Below, piece by piece: positions 62,801 to 64,000 of a stretch of DNA of 64,000 nucleotides. Both the position numbers and the translations under genes were made by a program. The notes below the pieces were generated by a model that was given only the letters and a program-made list of their open reading frames with translations, was not told the origin of the DNA and searched no databases. Source of the stretch: Pseudescherichia vulneris NBRC 102420 (lineage in GTDB: Bacteria; Pseudomonadota; Gammaproteobacteria; Enterobacterales; Enterobacteriaceae). Location: the NCBI RefSeq assembly GCF_000759795.1, contig NZ_BBMZ01000002.1, positions 496,001 to 560,000 on the forward strand, read 5' to 3'. The first letter of the stretch is position 1; each line of letters starts with the position of its first letter.

Positions 62801-63804
62801 TGCGTAGCTACCGCCGCTTTACGAATATATTCGGAGTTGATGGCCTGATCCCAGCTGGCGGGAATATCACGCTTGCGGATCTCACCGATGCCGGCGAGGA
62901 AGCTGGAGGTTTTGCTCAGCGCCTTGCCGATACCGCTGTCGGTAGTCTGAGTGCCGTTGCCCAACCAGGCGGCGGTGCCCTGCTCGGCCAGGGTCGGATA
63001 CTCCAGGCCGCCGAGGGTGTTAGCCGCGGTCGTTACCGGGGCACCGACCTCTTTTGCCACAATGGCTGCAGCCCGCTCAGGATCCTTCTTGAACTCGTCG
63101 ACCTTCTCCTGATGCACGCGCAGGAAGGCGCTAACGGTTTCCGGATACTGCTCGGCGAAGGCCTTACGCACCACGTAGTTGTTGTAGATCAGGTAGCCAT
63201 CTTTCTGCAGATCTTTGGTGGCGAAGACTTGATGGCCGCCGGACGACTCCAGCTCCTGGGCAAAGGGGGCCCAGACGTAGCCTGCGTCAATATCGCCCCG
63301 CTTCCACGCGGCGACCATCTCGGCCGGACGCAGCGGCAGCAGGGTAATTTTGCTGCGGTCGAGCTTATTGACGCTGATCGCCGCCTCCAGCGCGTACTGT
63401 GCGGTGGAGTTAGGCGGGTAAGCCACGCGTTTGCCTTCGATATCCTTAATGTTATTAATGCCGTCTTTGCCAATTAGGCGCTCGTAGCTAGCAATCACCC
63501 CGGAGACGCCAATAATCTCTACCGGTAATTTACGCACGACGCCAGCGGTGGCCGGGCTGGATCCAAAATTAGCAATATCGATGGCGTTGCTGGCGAAATA
63601 GCTCAGCGCATCCGCACCGGAGGCAAATTGCACCCATTTCACTTTGCTGTTTAACGCTTTATCCAGCGAGCCGTCGGCTTTCGCCAGCATTAATACCTGT
63701 GAACCGCCGCTGTAGGCGACACGCACTTCTTCCGGTGAGGCGCCCCAGGTCATATTTGTCCACAAGCTACCCGCTGCCAGTAATAAGCAGAGACTTTTTT
63801 TCAT
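62797..63804 (-). CDS. TauA-like periplasmic solute-binding protein
   Basis: 335 residues. Signal peptide MKKSLCLLLAAGSLWTNMTWG, then the SBP_bac_11/TauA fold: VRVAYSGGSQ, DIANFGSSPATAGVV, AAWKRGDIDAGYVWAPFAQEL and YVVRKAFAEQYPE, clear cousins of E. coli TauA segments. No taurine dioxygenase gene (tauD) is in the window, so the ligand need not be taurine. Start at 63802-63804 behind AGGATAA; the open frame to 63864 overlaps the racemase gene. Gap to the racemase is 29 bp. Confidence 0.92.
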   Translation of the reverse strand: MKKSLCLLLAAGSLWTNMTWGASPEEVRVAYSGGSQVLMLAKADGSLDKALNSKVKWVQFASGADALSYFASNAIDIANFGSSPATAGVVRKLPVEIIGVSGVIASYERLIGKDGINNIKDIEGKRVAYPPNSTAQYALEAAISVNKLDRSKITLLPLRPAEMVAAWKRGDIDAGYVWAPFAQELESSGGHQVFATKDLQKDGYLIYNNYVVRKAFAEQYPETVSAFLRVHQEKVDEFKKDPERAAAIVAKEVGAPVTTAANTLGGLEYPTLAEQGTAAWLGNGTQTTDSGIGKALSKTSSFLAGIGEIRKRDIPASWDQAINSEYIRKAAVATQ

Positions 63805-63833
63805 TTTATTTATCCTGTTAGAGAGTGAAGAGA

Positions 63834-64000
63834 TTAACGATATTTCTGCCAGAGGGCCGAACATCGCTCCGCCAGCGCCTGGGCAGGATCGATGGCGTGG
63901 GCAAGAAAGGGGGAGTCAATGGCGTCGAGCGCCACTGGGACTTCGGTGCAGGCAAGAATGAGCGTTTCCGCGCCCCGCTCAACCAGCGCCTGGGCCTGAA
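63834..64000 (-). CDS. Aspartate/glutamate-racemase-family protein, C-terminal 54 residues (cut by window edge)
   Basis: The visible frame reads QAQALVERGAETLILACTEVPVAL and ends SALWQKYR. The GAETLILACTE motif holds the second catalytic cysteine of the Asp/Glu/hydantoin racemase superfamily. It precedes the TauA-like gene by 29 bp on the same strand and so heads or joins the operon; its start lies outside. Could be an amino-acid or hydantoin racemase; the subfamily cannot be set from this piece. Confidence 0.85.
   Translation of the reverse strand, partial: QAQALVERGAETLILACTEVPVALDAIDSPFLAHAIDPAQALAERCSALWQKYR

Overview
The window is chromosomal DNA of an Enterobacteriaceae member. Almost every gene has a close E. 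coli counterpart, and the order (tldE, darP, mpl, fbp, ytfQRT-yjfF, ppa, ytfP-tamB-tamA, msrA, ytfL, ytfK, ytfJ, cysQ, cpdB, ytfH, qorB, ytfF, ytfE, cycA, fklB, ytfB, rplI-rpsR-priB-rpsF, ula genes, yjfP, bsmA, yjfN, aidB, rlmB) follows the E. coli 95-minute region. Genes absent from that E. coli stretch point to an Enterobacter-like genus rather than Escherichia itself: three chemoreceptors, an AraC regulator, an extra DMT exporter, an MFS transporter, an Rhs-type island and a large importer operon. The genus cannot be fixed by reading alone.

Layout. 1-10.6 kb: cell-wall recycling (mpl), gluconeogenesis (fbp), a chemoreceptor, the galactofuranose ABC importer and pyrophosphatase. 10.6-17.4 kb: the TamA/TamB envelope pair with ytfP, then msrA. 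17.4-22.6 kb: an AT-rich island on the minus strand between msrA and ytfL. It holds a 1314-residue YD-repeat protein and, as a separate gene, a 372-residue RHS-core protein with an unrecognised hydrophobic C-terminal domain. No PAAR/VgrG gene or obvious immunity gene is next to it. 22.9-38.5 kb: conserved housekeeping genes (paeA, ytfK, ytfJ, cysQ, cpdB, qorB, ytfE with a perfect NsrR-type palindrome, cycA, fklB, ytfB), a second chemoreceptor and two DMT exporters. 38.5-40.1 kb: the rpsF-priB-rpsR-rplI operon with a strong promoter and an S6:S18-type leader. 40.3-48.5 kb: a truncated yjfY fused by overlap to an MFS gene, then the L-ascorbate regulon (ulaABCDEF, ulaG, ulaR) with matched 24-bp operator-like repeats. 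48.5-54.7 kb: yjfP, bsmA, yjfN, a third chemoreceptor, aidB, rlmB. 54.8-64.0 kb: one co-directional operon of an Asp/Glu-racemase-family gene (cut by the window), a TauABC-like importer, an M20 amidohydrolase and a DppABCDF-like importer. It sits where rnr would be expected upstream of rlmB.

The chemoreceptors all lack the C-terminal NWETF-type tail, and each has a well-placed sigma-28 (FliA) promoter, so they should be expressed with the flagellar regulon. The most unusual parts are the split YD-repeat/RHS-core pair and the double-importer operon. REP/BIME hairpins mark most convergent or operon-internal gaps in the core genome and are absent from the Rhs island.
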